Positions 10,601 to 20,747 of a stretch of 64,000 nucleotides of DNA are shown in pieces; positions within the stretch are counted from its first letter, which is position 1, and the number at the start of each line of letters is the position of its first letter. This DNA comes from Asterias amurensis. Lineage: Eukaryota; Echinodermata; Asteroidea; Forcipulatida; Asteriidae. The position numbers and the translations under genes are program-made. The notes below the pieces were generated by a model. It was not told the origin of the DNA, did no database searches, and saw only the letters and a list, made by a program, of their open reading frames with translations. The stretch spans positions 8,432,001-8,496,000 of the forward strand of contig NC_092663.1 in assembly GCF_032118995.1 (NCBI RefSeq), given 5' to 3'.

Positions 10601-13096
10601 TTTAGGCATTTCTACAAGGTACAAAATTATGTCATAATGTCATTTTTGGAGATTTTTATTTTTAAACCCTCATATCAATATTATTATTAATATTGAAATT
10701 TAAACATCAGCTTGCTGATTCAACTAATACTGTTTATTAATACGCTTTATTATAAATACTAAGAAAGAAAAAAAAAAAAAAAAAGTCAGATTTGAAAGCC
10801 AGTAACTATTCACACTTGTTTTTATTTTTTTATTATTTTTTGCAAGTTACCATGGTAATTTTTAAAATTTAATAAAAAAATATTTTGACTAAAATTAAGA
10901 CAACTGCTGGCTATAGAGTCATACACAGAGTCTCAAAGAACACTTGTAGTCGCTGTAGATGTTTCTTCCATGTATGGCTTCACCGGGAAACCATACTTTC
11001 TCGTTTGCCGTGAAAACAGGAAAAACTCAAAACAAAAGGGGCCGGTGTGTGGTGTGAACATTTCAATGTCCATCAAGTTTTGATATATGTTTGCATACTT
11101 CATATTAACAAATGAAGATAATTAGGGCATCGGTTGATATATGGCATCATTATTTTTTTCCCAATTCAAAGAAAAAGGCATAATACCGTGAAAACTGGTA
11201 AGACGAGGATACATAACTTACGTTGTTTACTCTCTTTTTTGTAGCCGAACGGCAGGCCGTACTTCGCCAGGCTGTCGAAGTTTCCCGAGTCCTCTTTGTC
11301 CAGAAACACTTTAATGTTTGGCTTGAATCTTTCCTTAAACCACTTTGAATACAGTGCTATTGAAGAAACTCTCTTTGGACACGTCTATTGTTTAAAACAA
11401 AACAACATGTGTTTTTTTAATTTTTATATCAACTGTGGCTTTTGTTTAAACACAACTTCAAATGATTATATCTTTTTAAAAGGCATTAGGCCTACCTTTT
11501 AACCATTTTTTCGGTATTGCCTTTACTTGTGGTGTTATAGTGTAGCAACGACTCCTATTGTTTTTACACATTGCTTGAATTTGAGTCGGTTTTGTTCAAC
11601 AATGTATTATATTTCTAGCTGTATTTTTGCTTATCTTTTTAAGCTTAATGTTAATGTTAACAAGCAAAAAATGTCTGTACAGCGTTTTGAGATTTTTAAT
11701 GTAATAAAGAATATAAGCCTATTATTATTATTATAATTATTATTATTATAAGTTGAACGTCACCTCCCTTTCTTTACATTAATTGGTATTTGGCGTTAAA
11801 TTTTGTTGTTGTAATACGAGAAATCTAATAAATGATCAGTGCAAAACTCATTGCTATATAAGACTGCGGAATTATTATTACACGATATATTACGTACACG
11901 ATAGGTGAGATTTTTTGTTAAAGGGTCTATGTACTTTTTGTGGGACAAAAAAACACAGTGTCCACAGATTTGCACTAAACTTACACAGGTTGAAAATAAT
12001 GACAGTAAAAAGCTTCCCTGAAAATATTACTTGCTGAAGTGCTGTCGTTTTTGAGAAATGAATAAAATAATTTTCGTCTCAGTGATCATGAGACGAAAAT
12101 TATTTTACCATGTAAAAACGTATTTTCATGACATTGTTTTACTCATTTCTCAAAAATACAGCACCTCAGCAACTAATATTTGTAGGTAAGCTTTCTACTA
12201 TCGTTATCTTCAAACGGTGTAAGTTTAGTGTAAATCTGTGAAAATTGTGCTTTGTGTTACAAAAAGTACCCAAATCCTTTAATGCGTGTGGCGGCAATAC
12301 GTTTCCATATAATTATATTCCCCAGCAAACATGGAAAATTAAAACATTTTGAAAATTAAAGGATAAACAAGAACAAAGATATTACAATAGCTTTAAGTAA
12401 AACACAAACATGTTATATCAGTATTAAAGCAAATTACTGAGGAACCTGGCTTGGTGAGCAGATTTATGTATAGGAAACAGCCGGATCCAGTGCTTAAACC
12501 AATGGAAGCGAGGATAAATTAATGCTGATTCAATGGAAGGAGCACTCATTTTGAGACGAAATTCAATGAGCTTGGTGATTTTGGTTTGGTTAAGAACTAC
12601 GATCAAATCGATTTGTGCACTTTATGTTATACAGAATAATGGAATTTACTGAGTGATACAATAAGCCCAGAATCTAAGTAAACACAAACATGTGTCCATG
12701 TTTGCATGTTATTATTATCTTTAATATGATTCATAAAATCAAACTCACCGATTCTTTATAGTTGCGATTTTCCATGAAAGGGTGTTTCACCAATGCTGCT
12801 TTGGCCCTCCGTGCTCCAGCAGGGATGGGTCTCTCCGCGCGTTCCGCCCCCACCAACTGACCCCCAGCGTTCTTCTCATTGTAAGGAAGAATGGCGGGTC
12901 CAGGGAGCGACCCCGTCGACCGGGAAACACCGCCGATGCCTCCCCGTGATGCGATCCCAGAGAACACCCGACGGAGCTCCACGTCAACGTGGGTTACTTG
13001 GGCGAGGAGCGCTAGGACACCGTACAATACGAGCAGTGAGACCAACCCAAGTACGGCGGATCGGGTGAATCTTGCCGTGAACAGTCTTACAGCCAT
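4442..13096 (-). CDS. ST6GALNAC-like: Gene A: ST6GALNAC1/2-like sialyltransferase (GT29), seven coding exons
   Basis: Predicted to transfer sialic acid from CMP-Neu5Ac in alpha-2,6 linkage to O-linked GalNAc, in the Golgi as a type II membrane protein. Coding exons, 5' to 3' on the minus strand: 12749-13096, 11222-11384, 9634-9793, 8001-8109, 7149-7258, 5204-5316, 4442-4656. All junctions are GT/AG and phases agree across the gene (1218 nt, 405 aa). A signal-anchor lies at about residues 13-33, followed by a stem. Sialylmotif L is at about 197-242 ([23 protein letters not shown]), motif S at about 313-350 (HPDF, RPTTG, CDEV), motif III is HYYD at 363-366, and motif VS is His380-x4-Glu385. Cys198 and Cys346 are placed for the conserved disulfide. 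The 'VVGCGG' and 'HYYDTS' variants point to ST6GALNAC1/2 rather than ST3GAL or ST8SIA. Length is close to vertebrate ST6GALNAC2. No break is seen. Untranslated exons are not located. Confidence 0.93.
4686..4765. repeat. Short tandem repeat, ~18 bp unit
   Basis: About four degenerate copies of 'CGAGTTTTCCCGAAGTAAAA'. Related pieces occur at 4915-4965. The repeat lies between exon 7 and its relic duplicate. Confidence 0.75.
4790..4874 (-). pseudogene. Relic duplicate of gene A exon 7
   Basis: Inside the last intron of gene A, a second copy of the exon 7 start reads [19 protein letters not shown] and keeps an acceptor ('CATTTCAG') in the right phase. Similarity fades after the CDEV/CDKL region, and motifs III and VS are absent. 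If spliced to exon 6 it would replace the catalytic C-terminus with unrelated residues. It is most simply a decayed tandem exon duplication. Confidence 0.75.
5204..5316 (-). CDS. ST6GALNAC-like: Gene A exon 6: start of sialylmotif S
   Basis: A 113-bp exon encoding [20 protein letters not shown] and ending [12 protein letters not shown] and RPTTG are family hallmarks. Acceptor TTCTTTCAG, donor GTAGGC, leaving in phase 1. Confidence 0.92.
5684..6072 (+). mobile_element. TTAA-flanked MITE (AGGCAGTGGACACTATTGG family), intron 5 of gene A
   Basis: Begins TTTAAAGGCAGCGGACATTA and ends with the inverse sequence 'CAATAGTGACCAGCGCCTTAA'. About 389 bp, non-coding. Other copies are at 13516, 22435, 46485 and 47575. 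Confidence 0.85.
6359..6396 (+). mobile_element. MITE end fragment
   Basis: A solo end of the same TTAA MITE family ('CAATAGTGTCCAGTGTCTTT'). It may be the remnant of a second insertion or of an internal deletion. Confidence 0.6.
6694..6711 (+). repeat. Poly-C tract
   Basis: A C homopolymer of about 16 bases inside intron 5 of gene A; the surroundings have no recognisable gene. Confidence 0.8.
6968..7120. mobile_element. Palindromic MITE, 153 bp, next to gene A exon 5
   Basis: A nearly perfect inverted repeat beginning 'GGGTGTGTTCGTTTAGCT' and ending 'AGCTAAACGAACGCACCC', with 'CACACCGGG' and 'ACGAACGTG' in the stem. It lies about 28 bp from the exon 5 donor and would fold into a long hairpin in the pre-mRNA. 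Confidence 0.85.
7149..7258 (-). CDS. ST6GALNAC-like: Gene A exon 5: linker between motifs L and S
   Basis: A 110-bp exon encoding [20 protein letters not shown] and ending FGIEL. It aligns with the 'DVRYLHFLEGTRDYEWLEAL' stretch of vertebrate ST6GALNAC1. Acceptor TTTCACAG, donor GTAAGTG, leaving in phase 2. Confidence 0.9.
8001..8109 (-). CDS. ST6GALNAC-like: Gene A exon 4: sialylmotif L, second half
   Basis: A 109-bp exon encoding [18 protein letters not shown] and the following FFPES segment, the donor-binding part of motif L. It enters in phase 2 and leaves in phase 0 at a GTAATT donor. Confidence 0.93.
8391..9632. repeat. Minisatellite, ~113-bp unit, intron 3 of gene A
   Basis: About eleven degenerate units of roughly 100-120 bp, each with 'CCCTTCACATGGAATGAGAG', 'TTAGAACTGT' and 'AACCTGACGGAGATGTTCC'. 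The last partial unit runs into the splice donor of exon 3: the first intron bases after GTAAAAGC read 'AGTTCTAACTGTCATTC', which is the unit in reverse. Confidence 0.9.
9634..9793 (-). CDS. ST6GALNAC-like: Gene A exon 3: sialylmotif L, first half
   Basis: A 160-bp exon. It contains two N-glycosylation sequons (NSS, NGT), the motif-L cysteine and [11 protein letters not shown]. The acceptor used here ('AATAATAG') is the one that keeps phase 1 from exon 2; a second AG eight bases further in would break the frame. The donor GTAAAAG directly adjoins a minisatellite, and decayed MITE sequence begins about 20 bp upstream of the acceptor. Confidence 0.9.
9813..10010 (+). mobile_element. Partial TTAA MITE in intron 2 of gene A
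   Basis: Carries the inner part ('TTTGAGGTCTCGAAATCAAC') and the right end ('CCAGTGTCTTTAA') of the 13516-13900 family. The left end is missing. It starts about 20 bp upstream of the exon 3 acceptor. Confidence 0.75.
10011..11221. other. Rest of gene A intron 2; no further gene
   Basis: AT-rich intron sequence with a poly-A run near 10769-10786. No open frame with recognisable similarity and no structured RNA was noticed. Confidence 0.6.
11222..11384 (-). CDS. ST6GALNAC-like: Gene A exon 2: CPK...KWF module
   Basis: A 163-bp exon entering in phase 0 and leaving in phase 1, with acceptor 'CAATAG' and donor 'GTAAGT'. It encodes [19 protein letters not shown] and ends [11 protein letters not shown]. 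The stretch aligns with the pre-motif-L region of ST6GALNAC1/2 and with gene B exon 2, which has exactly the same length and phases. Confidence 0.92.
11918..12282. mobile_element. Hairpin MITE, TTAA-flanked, 365 bp, intron 1 of gene A
   Basis: Starts TTAAAGGGTCTATGTACTTT and ends with inverse 'AAGTACCCAAATCCTTTAA'. The arms carry 'GTGTCCACAGATTTGCACT' and its inverse. The centre is a perfect palindrome around 'ATTTTCGTCTCA...TGAGACGAAAAT'. Related half-copies occur near 20805, 48800 and 58795. Confidence 0.85.
12749..13096 (-). CDS. ST6GALNAC-like: Gene A exon 1: cytoplasmic tail, membrane anchor, stem
   Basis: Encodes residues 1-116. The start is the ATG at 13094-13096, with G at -3 and +4. 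[12 protein letters not shown] is a short basic cytoplasmic tail; a roughly 20-residue hydrophobic anchor follows, then a Gly/Arg/Pro-rich stem. The exon ends NRNYKES before a GTGAGT donor in phase 0. Gene B exon 1 ends DPAYKQS at the same phase, which supports common ancestry although the stems barely align. GC content is clearly higher than the surrounding DNA. Confidence 0.88.
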
Positions 13097-13515
13097 TACT
13101 CACATATGATTATTTTTTTCTTATTATAGAAGGTGTGATTCAAGTCGGAAAATAACATCAGTTTTATCAAAAGAATATAAAATATCTTTCAAAAAAACAC
13201 ATTGATAAGATTACTATACTGTAATGGATGTGCAGTTTCGATGGACTTTAGCACTTCCTTGTTTACCTTTTGGTGCCACAGTGCAAACAGCATAAAATTG
13301 ACATAAAATCAATGGGCGGACTTTGGATAGGGGAGGTTATTCTAACAAAGGCATTTCATACGTTTACATTTCAAACCTACACATTTCAGAACGAATCGTG
13401 AAAAACTAAAACAACCACCTTTTATTAATGGACGGGATAACGAGTATTTGGGGGGGGGGTTGGTCACCCTAGCTTGCATTATTACACGGGGGTCTGGTGA
13501 TTCTTTTACCAATGG

Positions 13516-13900
13516 TTAAAGGCAGTGGACACTATTGGTAATTACTCAAAATAATTATTGGCATAAAACCTTTCTTGGTGACGAGTATTGCGGAGAGGTT
13601 TATGGTATAAAACATTGTGATAAACGGCTCCCTCTGAAGTGCCATAGTTTCGAGAAAGAAGTAATTTTCCACGAATTTGATTTCGAGACCTCAAGCTTAG
13701 AACTTGAGGTCTCGAAATCAACCATCGAAACGCACACAACTTCGTGTGACAAGGGTTATTTTTCTTTCATTATTATCTCGCACTTTCGATGACCGATTGA
13801 GCTCAAATTTTCACATGTTTGTTATTTTATGCATATGTTGAGATACACCAACTGTGAAGGCTAGTCTTTGACAATTACCAATAGTGTCCACTGCCTTTAA
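13516..13900 (+). mobile_element. TTAA MITE, full-length, upstream of gene A
   Basis: Flanked by TTAA at 13516-13519 and 13897-13900. The termini are 'AGGCAGTGGACACTATTGG' and its inverse; an inner 'GATTTCGAGACCTCAAG' inverted pair lies mid-element. No coding capacity. It is the best preserved copy of the family here. Confidence 0.9.
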
Positions 13901-14269
13901 AGCCATTGGACACTTTCGGTAAACAGTATTGTCCAAGGCCCACACTTCGTGTATCACAACTTATATGTAAAATAACAAACCTATGAAAATTTAGGCTCAA
14001 TTGGTCATCGGAGTTGGGAGAAAATACCGGAAAAACCCACCCTTGTTTCCTTACGTTTCGCCGTGTTAAGACATGTGTTTAAAATAAATCCGTAATTCTC
14101 GATATCAAGAATTGATATTGTTTTAATGTTTTCTCAAAAAGTAAAGCATTTCATGGAATAATATTTTAAGAGAAGTCTTTCACCATTACCTTCTGTAAAC
14201 CCTGTAAGTTATTTGTAAATCTGTGAACTTTAAAAAAAATTCTGTTCCGAAAGTGTCCAATGGCTTTAA
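13897..14269. mobile_element. Second TTAA MITE family, back to back with the first
   Basis: Begins TTAAAGCCATTGGACACTTT and ends with inverse 'GTGTCCAATGGCTTTAA'. It shares the TTAA at 13897-13900 with the preceding element, so one inserted into the target-site copy of the other. Confidence 0.85.
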
Positions 14270-15744
14270 ATGAATGTTACAGAATTGGCAAGACAAAAAC
14301 TCGTCTTTTTAGATCACAGATTTACATAAAAATTACACGGTCTAATGATGATGATAGTAGAAGAAAACAACCCTTGAAATATTTCTGTCTGAAGTGCCAT
14401 ATTTGACGAAAAAATATATAAAACTAATTTCCCGTGTGCAGTTAATCACTCAGTGAGCGTTTTATATTTAAAAAAAATCCTTTCAATGTCATGCAAAATG
14501 TGTATCGGTTTTCACTCTTTTCTCGTGACCCAGATAGCCATCGATCTAAAACTTCAACAGGTTTGTAATATTATTGTAGGTGTATGGTTAATGGGTGCTA
14601 ACATTGCCAGCAACTTTTTTGTATGGCAAAAACAAATCATGTAATGTTCCAGGCAGAGGCGTTGATTTGACCCACATTTTACACAAACTATCAGAGTAAA
14701 CTAATCTCTAATAATTGGGGGAAAAAGTTGTTGGGCCACATGTTTGGGAAGGCAGTCGCCCCTATTTATAACCGCCCCCTTGGCAGTACAAGGTTTTGTA
14801 CACAAAACCATTGGAAACCTTTGTTTGTTTTACTTATTATGCGAAAAATGTATTTCCGATTCAATAATTAGGACATAGATCAATGATTAAGTGGGAATCA
14901 ATATTGAAATCGGTGATACCACCAGCGTACTAGCAATGGCGTGCAGCATGCCACTTCCGCGTATCTGTCGACATTATGCACGTGACGTCGTTTACATAGG
15001 GTGCTCTCGTCTAGAGTTCAAAACAAGGTAGCCTGAACATCTAACGTCACACTTCGAGGCTCGTGAATAACGCCAGAGAATGGGAAACTTTAGACTATCT
15101 GCCAATCACCAAGAGAGGGCGCTCTTCACCAGGTAATGTCAACAACTTAGGAATAGGAGAAGCATGAGTGACGGTCACTGACAGCAAATACCTTGTGTTT
15201 TGCGTGTTTTTGATTTTGTATTTAGATTTAGCCTAACTGTATTTTGTTTTTCATAACACAATGCCAGCATAAACCAAACTGTTCTGGACCAGGGCGTACT
15301 GGACACGAGTTCCCCAAGGATAACAAGCAGTGTGCATGAGTTTTTGTGAGTGTTTCTTCTAGGGTAATTAGCAAAAATATCAAAATGCTGACCTACCAAA
15401 AATTGAGAAGAAATCTGAAGTTTAGTTGTATGACAATGTATCTGATTTAATTTTCAAGAGGCTGAGAGACTTCTAAATATTTTTTTAGTATTTTTGAATT
15501 TTTACCATTGACCATTGTTTGCTTATAGGAGTTGTGCACCCTTACCTGGTAGGTCTGCTGCCCTCTAATGGCAGAGCTTTCAAAAAGTCTCCCATTGCCT
15601 CTAGCCTAGGTCAATCCCCGTCTATAATAACCTTTCACCTACATTCATTTCACACACAGTCGAATCTAACTTGCCAACATTATATGCAAGTACACGTACT
15701 GTACACAATAAACATGTGGACACTACATCAGACGACCGGAGGTG
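14270..15744. other. No gene; repeat-like
   Basis: 14284-14640 resembles a further MITE half ('GATCACAGATTTACATAAAA'). From 14640 to 15744 nothing is recognised on either strand. Confidence 0.45.
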
Positions 15745-15839
15745 AGCTTTACATATCTGTGTTTTGATTGGTCCGAGGTGATGTCTGTCAGCTGCACCCA
15801 CATCACCTCGGACCAATCGAAACAAAGATATGTAAAGCT
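15745..15839. repeat. Hairpin, 40-bp arms
   Basis: Arms 15745-15784 and 15800-15839 are near-perfect inverted copies ('TTGGTCCGAGGTGATGT' and inverse) around a 15-bp loop. Probably a small MITE. Confidence 0.85.
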
Positions 15840-15926
15840 AAGTCACTGCACGTTTTTTCCGATGACATCATTTGAATTGTATCAAATGAAAACACGGGTT
15901 CTACTAAACAACTACCTTTCTTTATT

Positions 15927-15993
15927 CTTGCGGATAAAGACAGGGGATCGGTCTAAAAAGGTAACCGACTGGTCCCCTGTCTTTGTCCGCAAG
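15927..15993. repeat. Short hairpin next to the DIRS element
   Basis: 'CTTGCGGATAAAGACAGGGG' pairs with 'CCCCTGTCTTTGTCCGCAAG' across a roughly 20-base loop. It lies just outside the left end of the DIRS-type element. Confidence 0.75.
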
Positions 15994-16025
15994 ACAGGCA
16001 CTGGTCTCCTATAAATACTTCTAAA

Positions 16026-16240
16026 TTTCTCAATTAAACGAAATGTAATAGAATGAAATTGAAGTTTAATTTTGATTCTACCGAGTAACCACTAGCACTG
16101 AAGGACTTACGTGAGATTGCACCTGCCACCGGTATTTCGTCGTCACACTTGAGAGAGTTCTTTGTTAAAAGGAAACCTCTCCCTATATAAGTGAGCCCCA
16201 AGGTTCACACCCCAGAGCATTTTTGTAGACAATACAAATG
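16026..16240. repeat. DIRS left terminal inverted repeat
   Basis: Contains 'CACCTGCCACCGGTATTTCG' and 'CCCTATATAAGTGAGCCCC', both present in inverse at the right end. The outer portion differs from the right end, as expected when each terminus has its own extension that is templated by the internal complementary region. Confidence 0.88.
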
Positions 16241-16318
16241 AGCTTTTTGCAGTTCATTGGGAGGGAGTGTCAAATATTAATATTTGTAATGACAATAGTC
16301 ACCCTAAAGAGGGAGGGA

Positions 16319-16447
16319 GCGTAAGTCCTTCAGTGCTAGTGGTTACTCGGTAGAATCAAAATTAAACTTCAATTTCATTCTATTACATTTCGTTTAATTG
16401 AGAAATTCTACCTCATAACCACCTAGCACTTCGGCCTTACGTGAGAT
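16319..16447. repeat. DIRS internal complementary region
   Basis: The first half is the inverse of the outer left end ('AGTCCTTCAGTGCTAGTGG') and the second half repeats the outer right end ('CATAACCACCTAGCACTTCG'). Together they spell the joined termini, as in the circular-intermediate model known for the family. Confidence 0.88.
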
Positions 16448-16566
16448 GTTTGGAGCCATCACAAAAAGGTCAAAGAACAAAAGGTAACAACGTAACGTAC
16501 CGTCTCAATGACATATTATTTATTCAGTGAAACATTACAAGCTGATCGTCCGTTTCAAATAAAACA

Positions 16567-17568
16567 TTACTTATTCTGTGAAAAAGCAGAATGACTGAGT
16601 ATACTCTCAGCAAAACAATTATACTCCCCTGTATCCACTACAGATTTATCATAAAACTTAGCAAACGTCGATGATCTCGACCATCCTGCAGCTTTCATGA
16701 TTGTTGCAAGTGGTACACCTTTCCTTGAAGCTGCACTACATGCAGCTGCCCGTGTACTGTGGGCGGTAAATTTGTCCGTCCTTATACCTGCATCTGAAAG
16801 TCCTAGCTTTATCCATCTGTCTATCGTTTCTGACCCCACTGCTTTGTGGGGTGGTACATAACTTAGAAAAAGTTTCTTTTCTCCACCTCTGACAGATTTA
16901 GTTTTCTCAAGATAAACTTTTAAAACACTCATAGCACAAAGTAAATGATCATGAGGGTAAGCAATTAAATCAACTTCTGCAAGAGGTTTACCAACTCTAC
17001 TTGTTTTGGTAAGTGCCTCGATAGTAAATTTAACAGAATTTGCCCTAACTTAGGCTGAATTAATGTTCATAAAAGATAGTGTCTGACAACGTTGCCCCGA
17101 TGTAAGGGCAGTAAGAACTACCAGTTTCATAGTAAGCTTTTTCAACGAGAGTCCCTCATTAGGACCGAGAGTTCTTAAATAGTCCAGCACCACAGTCACA
17201 TCCCATGTATGTGAGTATCGAGCCTTTGGTGGTCTCAGATTGAACACCCCTTTCATCAGTCTCTTAACCAATGGATGAGAGCCCACTGTGACGCCCTCAA
17301 GCGTCGGGATCACTGCCGACAAGGCACTTCTGGTAATGTTTAAACTGCTGTATTGGCTGCCTGACAAAAATTGTTTTGTCAAAAAATCCAACACTTTCAC
17401 CAAAGTTGGTCGAATCGGATGAGTTTCCGTCCGAGCGCAGAACTGAATCCATCTGTCGAATGCCGACTTGTAGCACTTCTTTGTGCCAGACCGCCATGAT
17501 GCGATGATAATTTGGGAAGCTGGTCCCGATACACCTTGCTGTCGGAGCGCCTCCCTGATAAGGAACAT
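16567..17568 (-). mobile_element. Tyrosine recombinase region of the DIRS fossil
   Basis: Tyrosine-recombinase features include 'TAHSTRAAA' (His-x-x-Arg box) and 'GWSRSSTFAKFYDK' with the candidate nucleophile Tyr. An N-terminal SAM-like region 'SWRSGTKKCYKSAFDRW' precedes them. In life this enzyme would integrate the circular cDNA. Confidence 0.85.
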
Positions 17569-19283
17569 GCCATCAACCTCAGACGATCCCGTAGCGGATG
17601 GAGTCTATTTGAGAAGGGAAGCGAAAGCAAATCTTGTTGAAAAGGCAAGATAATGGGGTTTCTGACAAGTAGTTTAAGCATTGTCGGGAACCATGATTGC
17701 GTATGCCATAAAGGCGCGATCAGTATACCGATCGCCTCGTCATGCTCAATCTTAGTGAGTACTTTGTTTATTATGCTAAATGGCGGAAATGCATAAAAAC
17801 AGTCATACGTTGACCAGTCTGAAGTGAATGCGTCTGTGTGAACAGAGGCTGGGTCAGCTCGCCACGAAACATACGGTAACAATTGGCGGTTCAACCTCGA
17901 TGCGAAAAGATCCACATCAGGCTTAGGGAAAACTGTTATGATCTTTGAAAAAATTGTGGGGTTAAGTTTCCACTCGAGATCATCCCGAAATTGTCGGGAT
18001 GCCGTGTCTGCCAGAATATTTTGCACACCAGGGAGGTGTGAACTGGACAGCCAAATTTTCCGTGCCATGCACCATAGCCAAATCTCCCTAGCTAATGAAT
18101 GTAGCAGTTCGGATCCCGAGCCACCAAAGTGTTTTAGGAAAGCAACCACCGTGATGTTGTCAGATTTAAGGTGGATTGAAACACCGTTTTCTTCTGAGAA
18201 GAATGATTGCAATGCTAATGAGCAAGCCTTTAACTCAAGCCAATTGATATGATGAGTGGCTTCACATTTTGACCATCTGCCGCCTGTTGTGCGACCGTTG
18301 AAATGTGCACCCCAGCCCAAGCTGGAAGCATCAGTTTCTATTACGTAATTAGGCTCATGTCTATGGATGGGAGCAAAAGTTATTGGCAGTTCATTTATCC
18401 ACCAATTTAAATCACAAATACCTTCTTTGGTAATGCTCATTTTTGCTTCAAAATCGCCATTATGTTCTGATAATGCCAGGTTCTTTTGGTTTTCTATTGT
18501 TCTTCTAAACAATGGCCCATACGGTACCGCCAGTTCACACGAAACCAACAGACCGATTATCCTGGCAACGTCTCGAATTGTCGGAGACTGTTGGCGTAAA
18601 AGTTTACGGATTGAGTAAATAATGTTCTGTACCTTTGCAGGTGGGACAGAGATAGTCATTTGATCTGAGTCTAAATGAAATCCCAAAAAATTTATCTGTT
18701 TGGTTGGGGTAAGAATTTACTTTTTGTAATTTATTGTAAACCCTACCCCATTGGTGAGAATGGTTCGGGCTCGAACATTGCAACAGCATTCCTGAAACGT
18801 CCTTCCAATAAGAAGGGAATCGTCAATATAGTCACACGATTCATGGCCCCTTAACCTCAGTGAGGCAACCAGTGGTTTCATTACTTTCGTAAACACACGT
18901 GGGGCACTAGCTAAACCAAATGGTAGACAGGTAAACTCGTATATCGCATTGCGCCAAGTGAAACGCAAAAACTTCCTTTGCTCAGTGGCTATAGGCACTG
19001 CAAAGTAAGCATCCTTAAGATCTATAGAGGCCATATAGCAATGTGGCCGTATCAGTTGAATTGCCGTGCGGATAGTTTCCATTTTAAAATGAAAATACTC
19101 CACAAATTTGTTAAGCCCCTTCAGATTTATTATAGGGCGAGACGAACCATCCTTTTTTGGCCGAATGAAAATATTCGAAATAAATTCACCTTCGACGTGG
19201 TTCGTTTTTACTATTGCTCTTTTATCGAGCAATTTGGCAATTTCAGAGGTTATAATTTCAGCCTCGTGTGGTTCACACTGCAA
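17397..19283 (-). mobile_element. Reverse transcriptase / RNase H region of the DIRS fossil
   Basis: RT motifs include 'PIINLKGLNKFVEYF', 'SIDLKDAYFAVPI', 'LPFGLASAPRVFTKVMKP' and 'YIDDSL'. The RNase H part has 'ETDASSLGWGAHF' and a 'SDN' box. The frame overlaps the start of the recombinase region, as is normal for the family. Confidence 0.88.
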
Positions 19284-19424
19284 ATCCCTTGGAATGCGTG
19301 TTTGGTATGGCCTTTTAGTGAAGCCATTGGGCTATATGATATGCGAGTTTACCTGCCATAAATAATTTCGCAACTTGATTTTGAGTATTATCACATTTGT
19401 GCTCACTCACCGTTTTACAAGGTT

Positions 19425-20631
19425 TTACTTGGTTGCGGTTTGTTGCCGTGTTTCTGCTGGCTTTCTCTGTTGCCAGCGTTTTGGGCGAAAGGAGTTTCCC
19501 TGACGCGTTTGCCTGCCACGATGGGAAAAAGTCTTGGCATTTCCCCTTTGCCTGCCGCGATCCGATTTCGGACCGGCAGAAAAATTACCACGTTGACCAA
19601 ATTTTTGGCCAAGCTTATTAGTTTCCTGAATATCTTTGCACTTTTGAGACAAATTGTCCCCAAACAGGAGCCCGGTTACGGGCGCCTGCGCAGAGCAAAG
19701 AGTGGAAAACTGTTGGTTTAAGTCGGGCTTTATGAGTTCTCTTCGCCGGAAGTTCAACTCGGTGGTTGCATGGCCAATTATGGCCAATGCATCCAGTAGG
19801 TTTGTTACCAAAACCTTGTGATCCAGGCTTTTATTGGTGCTCATTAGAGCCTCAATGCAGGTTACAATAGGCACCATGCCTTTCAGCGCCGCCTGATGCT
19901 CAACCTTTTGTAACTTGATGTCCATTGATCTTGTCTTTGATTGCAAAGAATTCCAGATTTCTGGATTAACTCTGGTACAATCAAGTTCTGGAATGTTACA
20001 TGGTCGCTTGAAACTATTAAGTTTTTTCTGCAACCTTCCCTTCTGATGATTTGTGTCGGAGTAACTTGCTGATAACACCGGCCAACTTCTCGTCAACTTT
20101 GGCACCTGTATCCTCTTCGGAGTAGAATTGCTCTACTACGCTGAGTACCCCGGCTGATGAATTATCACCAGCGTCGGGTTTTAGGAGGTTGTTGATGAGC
20201 TGGTCAGTCGCAAGAGAGTCATCACTCGATGTGCATGCCCCTTGGTCTTCCGCTGGCGTAACATGGTCGACCTTCTGTCGTTTCGCAGAGCTTGAACTCC
20301 CCAGCGAGGCCAACACTGTAGACTGTAGGATCTGCATTGCGTCTGCCATGGTTGTCATCTGCTCTTGTAGAGACCCAAACTCTTGCCGAGTGACCCCGGC
20401 GTTTGATGATTTGTTGGTCATTTTCTTTGGCTTCGGCTTTGCCTTTCCACCCGATGGATTACCACCGGAGGCAGAGATCGAAGTAGACGGGCCAGCAGTT
20501 GACACCGTGCTGCTTAACTCGAAGTCCGAAGGGTCGTCGAGTAGGCCTAGAATATCTGAAGATAGTTGTGTAGACATCGTCGAATTATACCGGTCACAAA
20601 AATGCACTGGGGTGTGAACCTTGGGGCTCAC
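19425..20631 (-). mobile_element. Gag-like region of the DIRS fossil
   Basis: Starts just inside the right terminal repeat. The N-terminal half is Ser/Gly/Lys-rich; the C-terminal half is basic (RGRQRGNAKTFSHRGRQTRQ), consistent with nucleic-acid binding. Assignment rests on position and composition. Confidence 0.65.
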
Positions 20632-20747
20632 TTATATAGGGAGAGGTTTCCTTTTAACAAAGAACTCTCTCAAGTGTGACGACGAAATACCGGTGGCAGG
20701 TGCAATCTCACGTAAGGCCGAAGTGCTAGGTGGTTATGAGGTAGAAT

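Larger units (their letters stand above)
16026..20747 (-). mobile_element. DIRS-type tyrosine-recombinase retroelement, fossil copy
   Basis: About 4.7 kb, coding on the minus strand. Family hallmarks: inverted terminal repeats of about 130-150 bp (left near 16026-16240, right near 20600-20747), an internal complementary region at about 16319-16447 that matches the outer edges of both termini, and the order gag-like, reverse transcriptase plus RNase H, tyrosine recombinase. The copy is broken, with only a few (perhaps two to four) interruptions, and the terminal repeats remain very alike, so it looks fairly young. DIRS elements are known not to make target duplications, and none is seen. Confidence 0.92.
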
